From Lysobacterales bacterium CG_4_10_14_3_um_filter_64_11 (lineage in GTDB: Bacteria > Pseudomonadota > Gammaproteobacteria > Xanthomonadales > Xanthomonadaceae), in assembly GCA_002782905.1 (NCBI GenBank), contig PFJA01000016.1, positions 1 through 26,178 on the forward strand: DNA of 26,178 nt. Reading direction: 5' to 3'. Shown here in pieces: positions 7,634-14,925 of this stretch; within the stretch, counting starts at the first letter, position 1, and every line of letters begins with the position of its first letter. The notes beneath the pieces were generated by a model. The model saw only the letters and a list, made by a program, of their open reading frames with translations, did not search any database and was not told the origin of the DNA. The translations under genes were made by a program, and so were the position numbers.

Positions 7634-9046
7634 ATGAAGCCGAGCCTTCGCACCAGCATGAGCCAGCAGTTGACCCTGACGCCGCAGTTGCGTCAGGCGA
7701 TTCGCTTGCTGCAACTCTCGGCGATCGAGCTGGACGCCGAAATCACCACCGCGGTCGAGGAAAACCCGCTGCTTGAGCTGGCCGATGACGTCGAGACCGA
7801 AGCCGAACCGAGCACTGAAGCCAGCGACAGCGAGCGCGACAGCATCGAAGTCGAAGTGCTCGATGCGCAGGAATCGCCGCTCGATTACGAACCCGAATGG
7901 GACGATGCCCGCCCGGCGCACGAAGGCGATGGCGATAACGACGCCGCTGCGCGCATGGTCGAAAGCGACGACCTGCATGATCATCTGCTGTGGCAGCTCA
8001 ATCTCAATCCGATGTCCGAGCGGGATCGCCGCATCGGCGTTGCCCTGATCGACGCCATCGATGATGACGGCTACATCGCTGAATCGCTGGACGGCCTGTG
8101 CGCCAGCCTGCTTCCGGAAATCGAGGCGAGCCCCGAACAAGTGCTGGCGGTATTGCACCGGATCCAGCGCTTCGATCCGGTGGGTGTGGGCGCGCGCGAT
8201 CTGGCCGAGTGCCTGTGCGTGCAACTGTCGGTGCTTTCCGATGACACCCCCGGCCTGCTGCTGGCGCAACGGATCGTCTGCCACCACCTGAACGAGCTGG
8301 CCAAACTCGGCCCCGAACGCCTCGCCCGACAGGTGGGCGACAGCCAGGCGGCAGTGCATGAAGCGGTCGAGTTGATTCGCAGCCTCGACCCCAAACCGGG
8401 TGCACAAATCGCGCCGCCGCCCACCCAGTACGTAAGCCCCGACTGCGTGGCATGGCTGGATCAGGGTGTCTGGCGGGTATCGCTCACCCGCAGCCGCCCG
8501 GCACTGGCGATCAACCGTCATTACGAGGGCCTGATCGCACAGGCATCGCGTGACGACGCCAGCTACCTGCGCGGCCACCTGCAAGAAGCACGCTGGCTGA
8601 TCAAAAGTCTGGAAACCCGCTCGGACACGGTGCTGCGGGTTGCGCGCAGCATCGTGCGCCAACAATCGGGATTTCTCGATCATGGCCCGGAGGCCATGCG
8701 GCCGTTGACGCTGCGCACGGTGGCCGAGGAACTGGGTCTGCATGAATCCACGATTTCACGTGCCACGGCCCGAAAATACCTGCGCACTCCGCGCGGAACC
8801 TTTGAATTCAGGCACTTTTTTGCCTCCGGCGTCGACAACGGCAGCGGCGGCGCCACCTCCAGCACCGCGATCCAGGCGATGATTCGCAAATTGATCGAGG
8901 CCGAAGACCCCAGCAAACCGCTGTCGGACGCACGGCTGGCCGCCGATCTCAAGCACATGGACGTGCCCGTGGCCCGCCGAACCGTGGCAAAATATCGCGA
9001 AGCGATGAATATCCCCGCATCCAGTGAACGGCAACGCCTGGGTTGA
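7634..9046 (+). CDS. rpoN: RNA polymerase sigma-54 factor
   Basis: RpoN directs RNA polymerase to -24/-12 promoters and needs AAA+ activators. The 470-residue protein (E. coli 477) has region I with SQQLTLTPQLRQAIRLLQLS, the glutamine/leucine-rich activator-interacting segment. An acidic linker (about 50-110) follows, then the core-binding domain, an HTH around LRTVAEELGLHESTISRA with the -12-recognition part after it (TPRGTFEFRHFFASG), and the RpoN box ARRTVAKYRE (447-456). The ATG at 7634 aligns with the family N-terminus; there is no clear Shine-Dalgarno. The 68-bp gap after lptB contains a perfect 6-bp inverted repeat, GCTGTG/CACAGC at 7598-7612, of unknown role. Confidence 0.97.
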   Translation: MKPSLRTSMSQQLTLTPQLRQAIRLLQLSAIELDAEITTAVEENPLLELADDVETEAEPSTEASDSERDSIEVEVLDAQESPLDYEPEWDDARPAHEGDGDNDAAARMVESDDLHDHLLWQLNLNPMSERDRRIGVALIDAIDDDGYIAESLDGLCASLLPEIEASPEQVLAVLHRIQRFDPVGVGARDLAECLCVQLSVLSDDTPGLLLAQRIVCHHLNELAKLGPERLARQVGDSQAAVHEAVELIRSLDPKPGAQIAPPPTQYVSPDCVAWLDQGVWRVSLTRSRPALAINRHYEGLIAQASRDDASYLRGHLQEARWLIKSLETRSDTVLRVARSIVRQQSGFLDHGPEAMRPLTLRTVAEELGLHESTISRATARKYLRTPRGTFEFRHFFASGVDNGSGGATSSTAIQAMIRKLIEAEDPSKPLSDARLAADLKHMDVPVARRTVAKYREAMNIPASSERQRLG

Positions 9047-9083
9047 AGTGGCGCCACCCACCCCCATCCAACAGATCAGGCCC

Positions 9084-9137
9084 GGCGGTTTTATCACCGC
9101 CAGGCGAACCGGGCACCACCGGGCCTTGACAGGCCCG
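9084..9137 (+). other. Two adjacent hairpins in the rpoN-hpf spacer
   Basis: GGCGGT/ACCGCC with a 6-nt loop (9084-9101) is followed by CGGGCC/GGCCCG with a 6-nt loop (9120-9137). Neither is followed by a T-run, so a Rho-independent terminator is unlikely; mRNA processing or stabilisation before hpf is possible. The loop of the second hairpin spells TTGACA, a perfect -35 hexamer, but no reasonable -10 lies at the right distance. Confidence 0.5.
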
Positions 9138-9180
9138 AGCGTGCTGCAACTTGCACCCCCCATTGCCAAAGGAGCCTTCC

Positions 9181-9507
9181 ATGCGGATCGAAATCACCGG
9201 CCATCAAGTCGATGTCACCCCGGCACTCAACGACTACGTCAACACCAAGCTTGAGCGGATTTCCCGGCACTTCGATCATCACCTCGACCTGCGCGTCATC
9301 CTCACCGTCGACAAGCTCGAACAACGCGCCGAAGCCACCGTCGGCGTCCCCGGCAAGGCGCTGTATGCGGATGCCAGCTCACCCGACATGTATGCGGCCA
9401 TCGATCTGCTTGCCGACAAGCTCGACCGGATCGTGATCAAGCACAAGGAGAAGCTTGGCGATCATCGTCGCGGCGGCAGCGCCACCAATCCCGCCAGCAT
9501 TGACTGA
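9181..9507 (+). CDS. hpf: Ribosome hibernation promoting factor, short form
   Basis: HPF binds the 30S decoding centre and promotes 100S ribosome dimers in stationary phase. The 108-residue protein is the short gammaproteobacterial form, starting MRIEITGHQVDVTPALNDYV. It carries the family segments KLERISRHFDHHLDLRVIL and ADASSPDMYAAIDLLADKLD, and the basic KHKEKLGDHRRGG tail. AAAGGAG six nt before the ATG at 9181 fixes the start; the frame is also open from a TTG at 9151, but that lies upstream of the ribosome binding site. It sits between rpoN and ptsN, as in E. coli. Confidence 0.96.
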   Translation: MRIEITGHQVDVTPALNDYVNTKLERISRHFDHHLDLRVILTVDKLEQRAEATVGVPGKALYADASSPDMYAAIDLLADKLDRIVIKHKEKLGDHRRGGSATNPASID

Positions 9508-9519
9508 ATAGGCCAATGC

Positions 9520-9538
9520 AGCCGGGCCGGCCCCGGCT
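9520..9538 (+). other. GC-rich hairpin between hpf and ptsN
   Basis: AGCCGGG/CCCGGCT forms a perfect 7-bp stem with a 5-nt loop, 12 nt after the hpf stop. There is no T-run after it, so it is more likely a 3'-end stabiliser or attenuator than a classical terminator. TATGAT at 9552-9557 could be a -10 for ptsN but lacks a -35. Confidence 0.45.
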
Positions 9539-9623
9539 GATGGCAACCGCGTATGATGCTTCACCGCGGTGCTTTGCCACCCCACCCTTTCGCCCACGAC
9601 ATTCAATCGGCCCAGCACTGCTC

Positions 9624-10097
9624 ATGCACCTGATCGATCTGCTAAGCCCTTCGCGCGTTCGCATCGAGCGTGTGGTTACCAGCAAAAAGCGTCTGCTCGA
9701 GAACCTGGCAACGCTGCTCGCCGACGGTTCGGGCAACGAGTTGGAACGCGCGATATTCAACAACCTGTGCGCCCGCGAGCGCATGGGCTCCACCGCGCTG
9801 GGCCACGGCGTGGCGATACCGCATGGCCGCTGCACGCAGTTGAACACCGCCATCGGTGCCTTCATCCGCCTATCCGAACCGGTCGATTTCGGCGCCGCTG
9901 ACGGTCAACCGGTCGATCTGATCTGTGCGCTGGCGGTGCCGCAGCACTTCACCCACCAGCATCTGGTGTTGCTCGCCGAGCTGGCCGAGATGTTCGCAAG
10001 CCAGGGTGCGCGCGACAAACTGCGCGCTGCACCCGACAGCGCCGCGCTGTACCGGCTGTTGGCAGATTGGCAACCGGCCGCCGACGCCGCCGCATGA
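9624..10097 (+). CDS. ptsN: PTS IIA-like nitrogen-regulatory protein (EIIA-Ntr)
   Basis: PtsN is the terminal phosphoacceptor of the nitrogen PTS (PtsP-NPr-PtsN) and regulates potassium uptake and stress responses through protein contacts rather than transport. The 157-residue product has the EIIA fructose/mannitol-type fold. The phosphorylated histidine is His67 in GHGVAIPHGR; LSEPVDFGAADGQPVDLICAL and the LAELAEMF helix are also typical. The frame is open back to 9516, but the ATG at 9624 gives the family N-terminus (MHLIDLLSPSRV). The last codons overlap hprK as ATGA, indicating coupled translation with the HPr kinase. Confidence 0.94.
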   Translation: MHLIDLLSPSRVRIERVVTSKKRLLENLATLLADGSGNELERAIFNNLCARERMGSTALGHGVAIPHGRCTQLNTAIGAFIRLSEPVDFGAADGQPVDLICALAVPQHFTHQHLVLLAELAEMFASQGARDKLRAAPDSAALYRLLADWQPAADAAA

Positions 10098-11041
10098 GCG
10101 CCCAGATCACCGCGCGCGACTTGTTCGACGCGCTTGGTGAGCGGCTGCAACTGCGCTGGTTGGTCAGCACCGCCGCCGGTACACGCACGCTGGCCAGCGA
10201 TGAGCACACCGCGCGGCGACCCTCGCTGGCAGGTTACCTCAACATCATTTATCCCAACAAGGTGCAGATACTGGGCAGTGAAGAACTCACCTGGCTCGAC
10301 GCGCTGGACGCCGCGCAACGCTGGGTCACACTGCAAAAAATCGTCAACTTCAGCCCGCTCGCGTTGGTCATCACCAAGGATCAGGCGTGTCCGCCCGACC
10401 TGCGCAGCATCGCCGAAGAAGCCCAGGTGCCGGTGTGGGTTTCGCCGCGTCGCGGCCACGAACTGCTGACCCTGTTCCAATACCATCTGGCGGGTGCGCT
10501 GGCGCCACGGGTCACGCTGCACGGCGTGTTCATGGAGGTCTACTCCATCGGCGTGCTGATCACTGGCGAAAGCGGTGCGGGCAAAAGCGAGCTGGCGCTG
10601 GAACTGATCACCCGCGGCCATCGCCTGGTCGCCGACGATGCGCCCGAGTTCACCCAGATAACCCCCGACGTACTCGACGGCACCTGCCCGGAAATGCTGC
10701 GCGACCTGATCGAGGTGCGTGGCCTCGGGATCCTCAATATCCGCGAAATGTTCGGCCACACCGCAGTCAAGCGCAACAAATACCTGCGCCTGATCGTGCA
10801 TCTGAGCGGCAACACCGGCGAGCCACCGGATGCCGGCATGTCGCGGCTGCTGGGCGATACCGGCAGCCGTCGTGTGCTCGACATGGACGTACCCACCATC
10901 ACCCTGCCGGTTGCCCCAGGGCGCAACCTGGCAGTGCTGCTGGAAGCCGCCGCCCGCCTGCACATCCTGCGCGCCAAGGGCATCGATCCGGCACACGCCT
11001 TCATCGCCCGCCATACCCGGCACCTCAAGCAAGGGCAATAG
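10094..11041 (+). CDS. hprK: HPr kinase/phosphorylase
   Basis: HprK phosphorylates and dephosphorylates HPr-type proteins on a serine. The 315-residue protein has the poorly conserved N-terminal domain (about 1-130). The catalytic domain follows with His143 (TLHGVFMEVY), the P-loop GESGAGKS (158-165), Asp181/Asp182 in VADDAPEF, and the family signature EVRGLGILNIREMFG (207-221). Full-length and intact. It overlaps ptsN by 4 bp and is followed by rapZ after 2 nt, so the three form a tight unit. E. coli lacks this gene; its presence between ptsN and rapZ is a feature of Xanthomonadales and some other proteobacteria. No HPr or NPr gene is seen in the window, so its substrate must be encoded elsewhere. 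Confidence 0.95.
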   Translation: MSAQITARDLFDALGERLQLRWLVSTAAGTRTLASDEHTARRPSLAGYLNIIYPNKVQILGSEELTWLDALDAAQRWVTLQKIVNFSPLALVITKDQACPPDLRSIAEEAQVPVWVSPRRGHELLTLFQYHLAGALAPRVTLHGVFMEVYSIGVLITGESGAGKSELALELITRGHRLVADDAPEFTQITPDVLDGTCPEMLRDLIEVRGLGILNIREMFGHTAVKRNKYLRLIVHLSGNTGEPPDAGMSRLLGDTGSRRVLDMDVPTITLPVAPGRNLAVLLEAAARLHILRAKGIDPAHAFIARHTRHLKQGQ

Positions 11042-11043
11042 CC

Positions 11044-11916
11044 ATGTCTGCCACCCGTCCACGTCTGATTGTGGTCAGCGGCCTGTCCGGCTCCGGCAAA
11101 AGCGTGGCCCTGCGCACACTGGAAGACCTTGGCCACTACTGCGTCGACAACCTGCCCGCGCAATTGCTGCCGGCGTTGGTCAAGGGCAAGGCGCGGCCCG
11201 AGCAATGGATGGGCGGGCTTGCGGTCAGCATCGACATCCGCAACGCCGATGACCTGGCGCAGTTGCCGCACTGGCTGGCACAGGTCGCAGCACTGGGTTT
11301 CGACTACCGCTTGGTGTTCTTCGAAGCCCAGAGCGACGTGCTGGTGCGCCGTTATGCCGAAACCCGGCGTCGTCACCCGCTCAGCGCCGACGGCTGCCCG
11401 CTGGGCGAGGCGATCGAGCGCGAGCGCACCCAGCTTGCCCCACTGCGCACCATCGCCGATGCCGTGATCGACACCTCGCAACTCAACGTGCACCAATTGC
11501 GACGGCAGGTGATCAGCGAACTCGACCTGGCCGATCGCGAAGGCCTGAACCTGATGTTCGAATCGTTTGCCTATCGCCACGGCATCCCCAACGATGCCGA
11601 TTTCGTGTTCGATACCCGCTGCCTGCCCAACCCGCACTGGGATACCCGTCTGCGGCCGTTGTCCGGACGCGACCGCGAGGTGCGCGAGCACCTGGCGGCA
11701 CAGCCCGAAGTGGCAAGCTACCGCAGCCAGGTGATTGCCTTCATCGACCACTGGCTGCCGGCGTTCAGCCGCGGCAGCACGCGCAGCTATCTCACCGTCG
11801 CGGTGGGCTGCACCGGTGGCCGGCATCGCTCGGTGTTTCTGGCCGAAAGTCTGGCCGAACACTACCGCCAGCACGGCCACCCCGGCGCCGCCTGCCATCA
11901 CCGCGAACTGGAATAA
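11044..11916 (+). CDS. rapZ: RNase adapter protein RapZ (P-loop nucleotide-binding)
   Basis: RapZ binds the GlmZ small RNA and guides RNase E, linking sRNA decay to glucosamine-6-phosphate levels in enterics. The 290-residue protein has Walker A GLSGSGKS (13-20) and the GHYCVDNLPAQLL segment of the kinase-like N-domain. The C-terminal domain contains FDTRCLPNPHW, GRDREV and the GCTGGRHRSVFLAE loop that binds the amino-sugar ligand. The ATG at 11044, with AAGGGC upstream, is 2 nt after the hprK stop; the longer open frame upstream lies inside hprK. GlmZ-type RNAs are not obvious in this window, so the enteric role is transferred by homology only. Confidence 0.94.
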   Translation: MSATRPRLIVVSGLSGSGKSVALRTLEDLGHYCVDNLPAQLLPALVKGKARPEQWMGGLAVSIDIRNADDLAQLPHWLAQVAALGFDYRLVFFEAQSDVLVRRYAETRRRHPLSADGCPLGEAIERERTQLAPLRTIADAVIDTSQLNVHQLRRQVISELDLADREGLNLMFESFAYRHGIPNDADFVFDTRCLPNPHWDTRLRPLSGRDREVREHLAAQPEVASYRSQVIAFIDHWLPAFSRGSTRSYLTVAVGCTGGRHRSVFLAESLAEHYRQHGHPGAACHHRELE

Positions 11917-11928
11917 CGATGCGCCGGT

Positions 11929-13116
11929 TCAGTAGCGGTATTCCAGGCTCAGCCAGAGCTTGGTCTCATCGCTGGAAAAGCCATCGCTGCGGTAGTCGGC
12001 CAGCTTGATCAGAGTGTTGATCGCCGGGGTGAAGGCATAACCGAGCTGAGCATCGAACTCGGTGCCGTAATCGGCACTGCCGCGATCGGCCGAAAAGTCA
12101 TGCCACAATGCCTGCCAGTTCCATGACCCGTGCTTGCCGCCAACCCCGACGTAGACATCTTCAAGGCCATTGCCCGGCGTGCTCACAAAGCGATCGGCCC
12201 AGCCATTGAACGCATGCAGGGTGGCCAGCGGTGTCTGGAACGCGCTCACGCCATTGCCTTCGAGCCGCTCATAACCGACTTTCGCGGTGAACTCGCCGTA
12301 GCCGAGGGTCGGCTCGATGAAGCGGTAGTCGGCGCTCACCGGTAGCGGGTTGTTGGCATAATCCTTCTGCTGTGCCGCCTCCAGTGTCCAGCCCAGTTTC
12401 CACGCTGATGACAGCACCTGGCTGCCGCTCCAGCGCAGGCCGTAAGTCGCCAGCGAACCGGTCGCGACATCCTGATTGTCGATCAGGTAGGCATAGCCGG
12501 TGATGCTGCCCAGCGGCAGCGTCTGGTTGATGCTGAAGGCATGGCTGTCGAGGTTCCACTCGCCCTGCGCGCTGGCGTCGCCAAAGATCCGCTGGGCACG
12601 ATCCAGATAGGCATAACGCAAGCTGGGCCCGGTAGCGGCAAGCTTGTAGGTCAGATCGAGCGCATCGAAGGTCTGCTCGTTCTGGCGCCAGCCAACATTG
12701 CCGATAAAACGGTGGTTGTCGAAGACCAACCGCTGCCGGCCCAGTGTGGCCTTGAACCCGGACTCGGCGTAACTCACGAACGCCTGATTGAGTTCGGTGG
12801 CATCGGGGTCAGCCACCACCGGGAACGCGGTGTTGCCATTGGTGGTGCTGTTGTAATTCGCGTTGAACAGTCCTTCCACGTACTCGCCCTCGGCAAACAC
12901 CGTCCAGCGCGGCGAGGCCACCCAGCGATAACCGAAACGCGCACGCAAGGTATGCGCATTGGCATCGCGCGCAAAGGCATCGTCGTCCACGTTTTCGAAA
13001 CGATAGCGCAGATCCAGGGTCGGCCCGGACGACGGGCTTTGCGCCAGCACTGGATGCACTGCCAAGACACTGGCGATGGCAATGGGCAGCACGCAGCGCA
13101 CACGTTTACGGGTCAT
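11929..13116 (-). CDS. Outer-membrane beta-barrel porin, alginate-export-like
   Basis: This is a 395-residue protein with a clear signal peptide (MTRKRVRCVLPIAIASVLAV, probable cleavage after VLA). Alternating amphipathic strands rich in aromatic residues follow, such as LRARFGYRWVASPRWTVFAE and KATLGRQRLVFDNHRF. It ends in SLEYRY, an aromatic C-terminal residue of the BAM recognition signal. The pattern resembles the alginate-export/porin-like families, but I cannot assign a substrate. The ATG at 13116 is preferred: GGAG lies 6 nt upstream and the signal peptide starts there, while an upstream GTG/ATG run would add 18 unrelated residues. It converges on rapZ with 12 bp between stops. This locus interrupts the place where PTS genes often follow rapZ in relatives. 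Confidence 0.8.
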   Translation of the reverse strand: MTRKRVRCVLPIAIASVLAVHPVLAQSPSSGPTLDLRYRFENVDDDAFARDANAHTLRARFGYRWVASPRWTVFAEGEYVEGLFNANYNSTTNGNTAFPVVADPDATELNQAFVSYAESGFKATLGRQRLVFDNHRFIGNVGWRQNEQTFDALDLTYKLAATGPSLRYAYLDRAQRIFGDASAQGEWNLDSHAFSINQTLPLGSITGYAYLIDNQDVATGSLATYGLRWSGSQVLSSAWKLGWTLEAAQQKDYANNPLPVSADYRFIEPTLGYGEFTAKVGYERLEGNGVSAFQTPLATLHAFNGWADRFVSTPGNGLEDVYVGVGGKHGSWNWQALWHDFSADRGSADYGTEFDAQLGYAFTPAINTLIKLADYRSDGFSSDETKLWLSLEYRY

Positions 13117-13156
13117 CACACACTCCAGACTGGGCCAGGATCGGCCGGATGGCAGC

Positions 13157-13198
13157 ATTGTCCAGCGCACCAGCGGGCGCGGCCCTGAGCCAGATCAA
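13157..13198 (-). promoter_or_regulatory. Candidate FNR/ANR-type box and -10 upstream of the porin gene
   Basis: Read on the minus strand, 13198-13185 is TTGATCTGGCTCAG, two mismatches from TTGATCTGGATCAA, a common form of the FNR/ANR site TTGAT-N4-ATCAA. GACAAT at 13162-13157 is a plausible -10. A start site 7 nt after it (near 13150) would place the box centre at about -41.5, the class II activator position. One half-site is degraded, so this is only a candidate. Confidence 0.3.
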
Positions 13199-13617
13199 GC
13201 CGGCTGCACTTCGTGAGTAGGCGCCGGATGCCGATCGTGCCGATACCGATTGCACCGCGAAACCGCGACGCGCTCGCGCACACAGCGAGCGGCGGCGCGA
13301 CCCAAGCGAAGCCCCTCGTTGCCTGATCATGATGCAGCAGTGGCCGCCATCATGCCTGGCTGGCTGGCTGCCGCGGCATGCGCCAACAGCGCCGCGCTCG
13401 CCCGCACGCGGGCAGAAAAGGCCATGCATTACGCTGCGTGATGCCAACAATGGGCTGAATACGTCGATCCTGGACTTTGCAGACTCGCCGAGTCCGGCAT
13501 CGCCGTACGCGCCTGCGCTGGATCAAGCACCTGCGTGCGCGATCCGTGCACACGCCACCTTTGCGGAAGCGCTGGGTTGATCAGAGTTCCCCTAAACGCC
13601 AGCGATTACCCGTACCA

Positions 13618-13639
13618 TGTAGCGCACATTCAGCGGTCG
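13618..13639 (+). repeat. Possible remnant of the clpX-leader repeat terminus
   Basis: TGTAGCG at 13618-13624 is joined directly to CACATTCAGCGGTCG (13625-13639). The same two blocks, separated by 15 nt, form the right terminus of the element before clpX when read on the minus strand (22044-22038 and 22022-22008). Fifteen consecutive identical bases plus the correct outer heptamer is unlikely by chance in 26 kb. No matching second end was found here. Confidence 0.45.
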
Positions 13640-13714
13640 CGCACGACGCAGGCGTTCTGCTTCGATGCCGCGCGGTGCTGTGGCTGATTCATCCCTTGCG
13701 AGCCTGTCACCACC

Positions 13715-14878
13715 ATGATTCCCTCCCTGCACGGCATCACCGTTCTCGAACTTTCGCGGGTCCTCGCTGGCCCCTGGTGTGGAATGACACTGGCGGATCT
13801 GGGCGCCGATGTGATCAAGCTCGAACCGTTCAACGGCGACGACACCCGCGCCCTTGGTCCACCGTTCCGCGACGGCATGTCCGCCTACTTCGCCTGCTGC
13901 AATCGCAACAAGCGATCGCTGTCAATCGATCTGCGCGCCGAGGGTGCTGCGGCCGTCATCGCCGCATTGGCGGCACACGCGGATGTCGTGATCGAGAACT
14001 ACCGCACCGGCACGGCCGAAACGTTCGGCGTGGGCCATGACCAACTGGCGGCGATCAATCCACGCCTGATCTACTGCTCGATTTCTGGTTATGGCCGCAC
14101 TGGCATTGGCGCGCAATGGCCCGGCTATGATTTTGTGGTTCAGGCCGAAGCGGGGCTGATGGCGATCACCGGCGCGGTCGATGGCGAACCGAGCAAGGTC
14201 GGGGTGGCGCTGGTCGATGTGTTGACCGGGCAGAATGCGGTGATCGCCATTCTGGCGGCGCTGCGCGCACGCGCGCACAGCGGTGTGGGCCAGCGCATCG
14301 ATGTGTCGTTGTTCGACACCCAGTTGCAAGCGCTGGCGAACGTGGCCAGCAGTGTGTGCTTTACCGGCGAGGACGCACACCGCTATGGCAACGCGCACGC
14401 CAGCATCGTGCCGTACCAGAGCTTCCATGCCAGCGATGGCGACTTTGTGCTGGCCGTGGCCAGCGACAAGTTGTGGCAGCAGGTGTGCGCAGTGTTGCTG
14501 CAACCGCAATGGCTGACCGACGCCAGATTTTGCGACAACGCGGCGCGGGTGCGTAACCGTACGGCGGTGTGCTCAGCGTTGGCCGATTTGTTCAGCGAAA
14601 AGCCAGTACAACACTGGCTGGATGCGATGGCCAAGGCTGGGGTACCTGCGGCGCGGGTAAACAGCGTCAAGCAGGCTCTGGAACATCCGGTGGCGCATGA
14701 TCGCGGCATGCGCATTGCGATCGACGATATCCCGTTGGTCGGCAGCCCACTGAACTTGTCGGCGACACCGGTGCGTTATCAGCGGCCACCGCCGAAGCTC
14801 GGCGAGCATACCGATGCGGTGCTGGCAGAGCTGGGCCTCGATGCAAAAGCGCTGCGCGCTGCGGGCGTGGTGCGCTGA
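13715..14878 (+). CDS. CaiB/BaiF family (class III) CoA-transferase
   Basis: Family III CoA-transferases move CoA between carboxylic acids through an aspartyl-CoA intermediate. The 387-residue protein has the N-terminal VLELSRVLAGPWCGMTLADLGADVIKLE-type Rossmann half (about 9-38), LSIDLRAEG, and SISGYGRTG. The conserved catalytic aspartate is Asp168 in VGVALVDVLTG, matching Asp169 of formyl-CoA transferase. The SIVPYQSFHASDGDFVLAVAS segment and RPPPKLGEHTDAVLAELG tail resemble succinyl-CoA:glutarate CoA-transferases, but substrate cannot be fixed from sequence. The gene stands alone: no acyl-CoA dehydrogenase or ligase is nearby. The ATG at 13715 has no strong Shine-Dalgarno. It converges on ppiD with 47 bp between stops. 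Confidence 0.85.
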   Translation: MIPSLHGITVLELSRVLAGPWCGMTLADLGADVIKLEPFNGDDTRALGPPFRDGMSAYFACCNRNKRSLSIDLRAEGAAAVIAALAAHADVVIENYRTGTAETFGVGHDQLAAINPRLIYCSISGYGRTGIGAQWPGYDFVVQAEAGLMAITGAVDGEPSKVGVALVDVLTGQNAVIAILAALRARAHSGVGQRIDVSLFDTQLQALANVASSVCFTGEDAHRYGNAHASIVPYQSFHASDGDFVLAVASDKLWQQVCAVLLQPQWLTDARFCDNAARVRNRTAVCSALADLFSEKPVQHWLDAMAKAGVPAARVNSVKQALEHPVAHDRGMRIAIDDIPLVGSPLNLSATPVRYQRPPPKLGEHTDAVLAELGLDAKALRAAGVVR

Positions 14879-14925
14879 ACGGTTGCCGTCAGCGCGAACC
14901 CGGCGAACGCGTCATCAGCGCTCGC

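Larger units (their letters stand above)
13117..13714. other. 598-bp spacer between divergent porin and CoA-transferase genes
   Basis: No convincing gene is seen: the open frames here (for example minus 13106-13450 and plus 13477-14040) have Arg/Ala/Ser-rich translations typical of frame shadows in GC-rich DNA, and the second runs into the CoA-transferase gene. The stretch holds the candidate FNR-type box (13185-13198), a 5-bp inverted repeat GACTC/GAGTC at 13482-13494, and a short piece matching one end of the clpX-leader repeat (13618-13639). TTGATC at 13577 could be a -35, but no matching -10 was found. Confidence 0.5.

Noticed and set aside
7460..8743. 427-codon minus-strand frame opposite rpoN
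   Set aside because: Antisense shadow of rpoN; no domain features and no ribosome binding site.
9126..9154. TTGACA in the rpoN-hpf spacer as an hpf promoter, or a sigma-54 site ending in TTGC at 9151
   Set aside because: No acceptable -10 at 15-18 nt for sigma-70, and the GG of a -24 element is missing at the required distance for sigma-54.
13106..13450. 114-codon minus-strand frame upstream of the porin
   Set aside because: It overlaps the porin start and signal peptide region, has a low-complexity Arg/Ala/Ser composition and no ribosome binding site.
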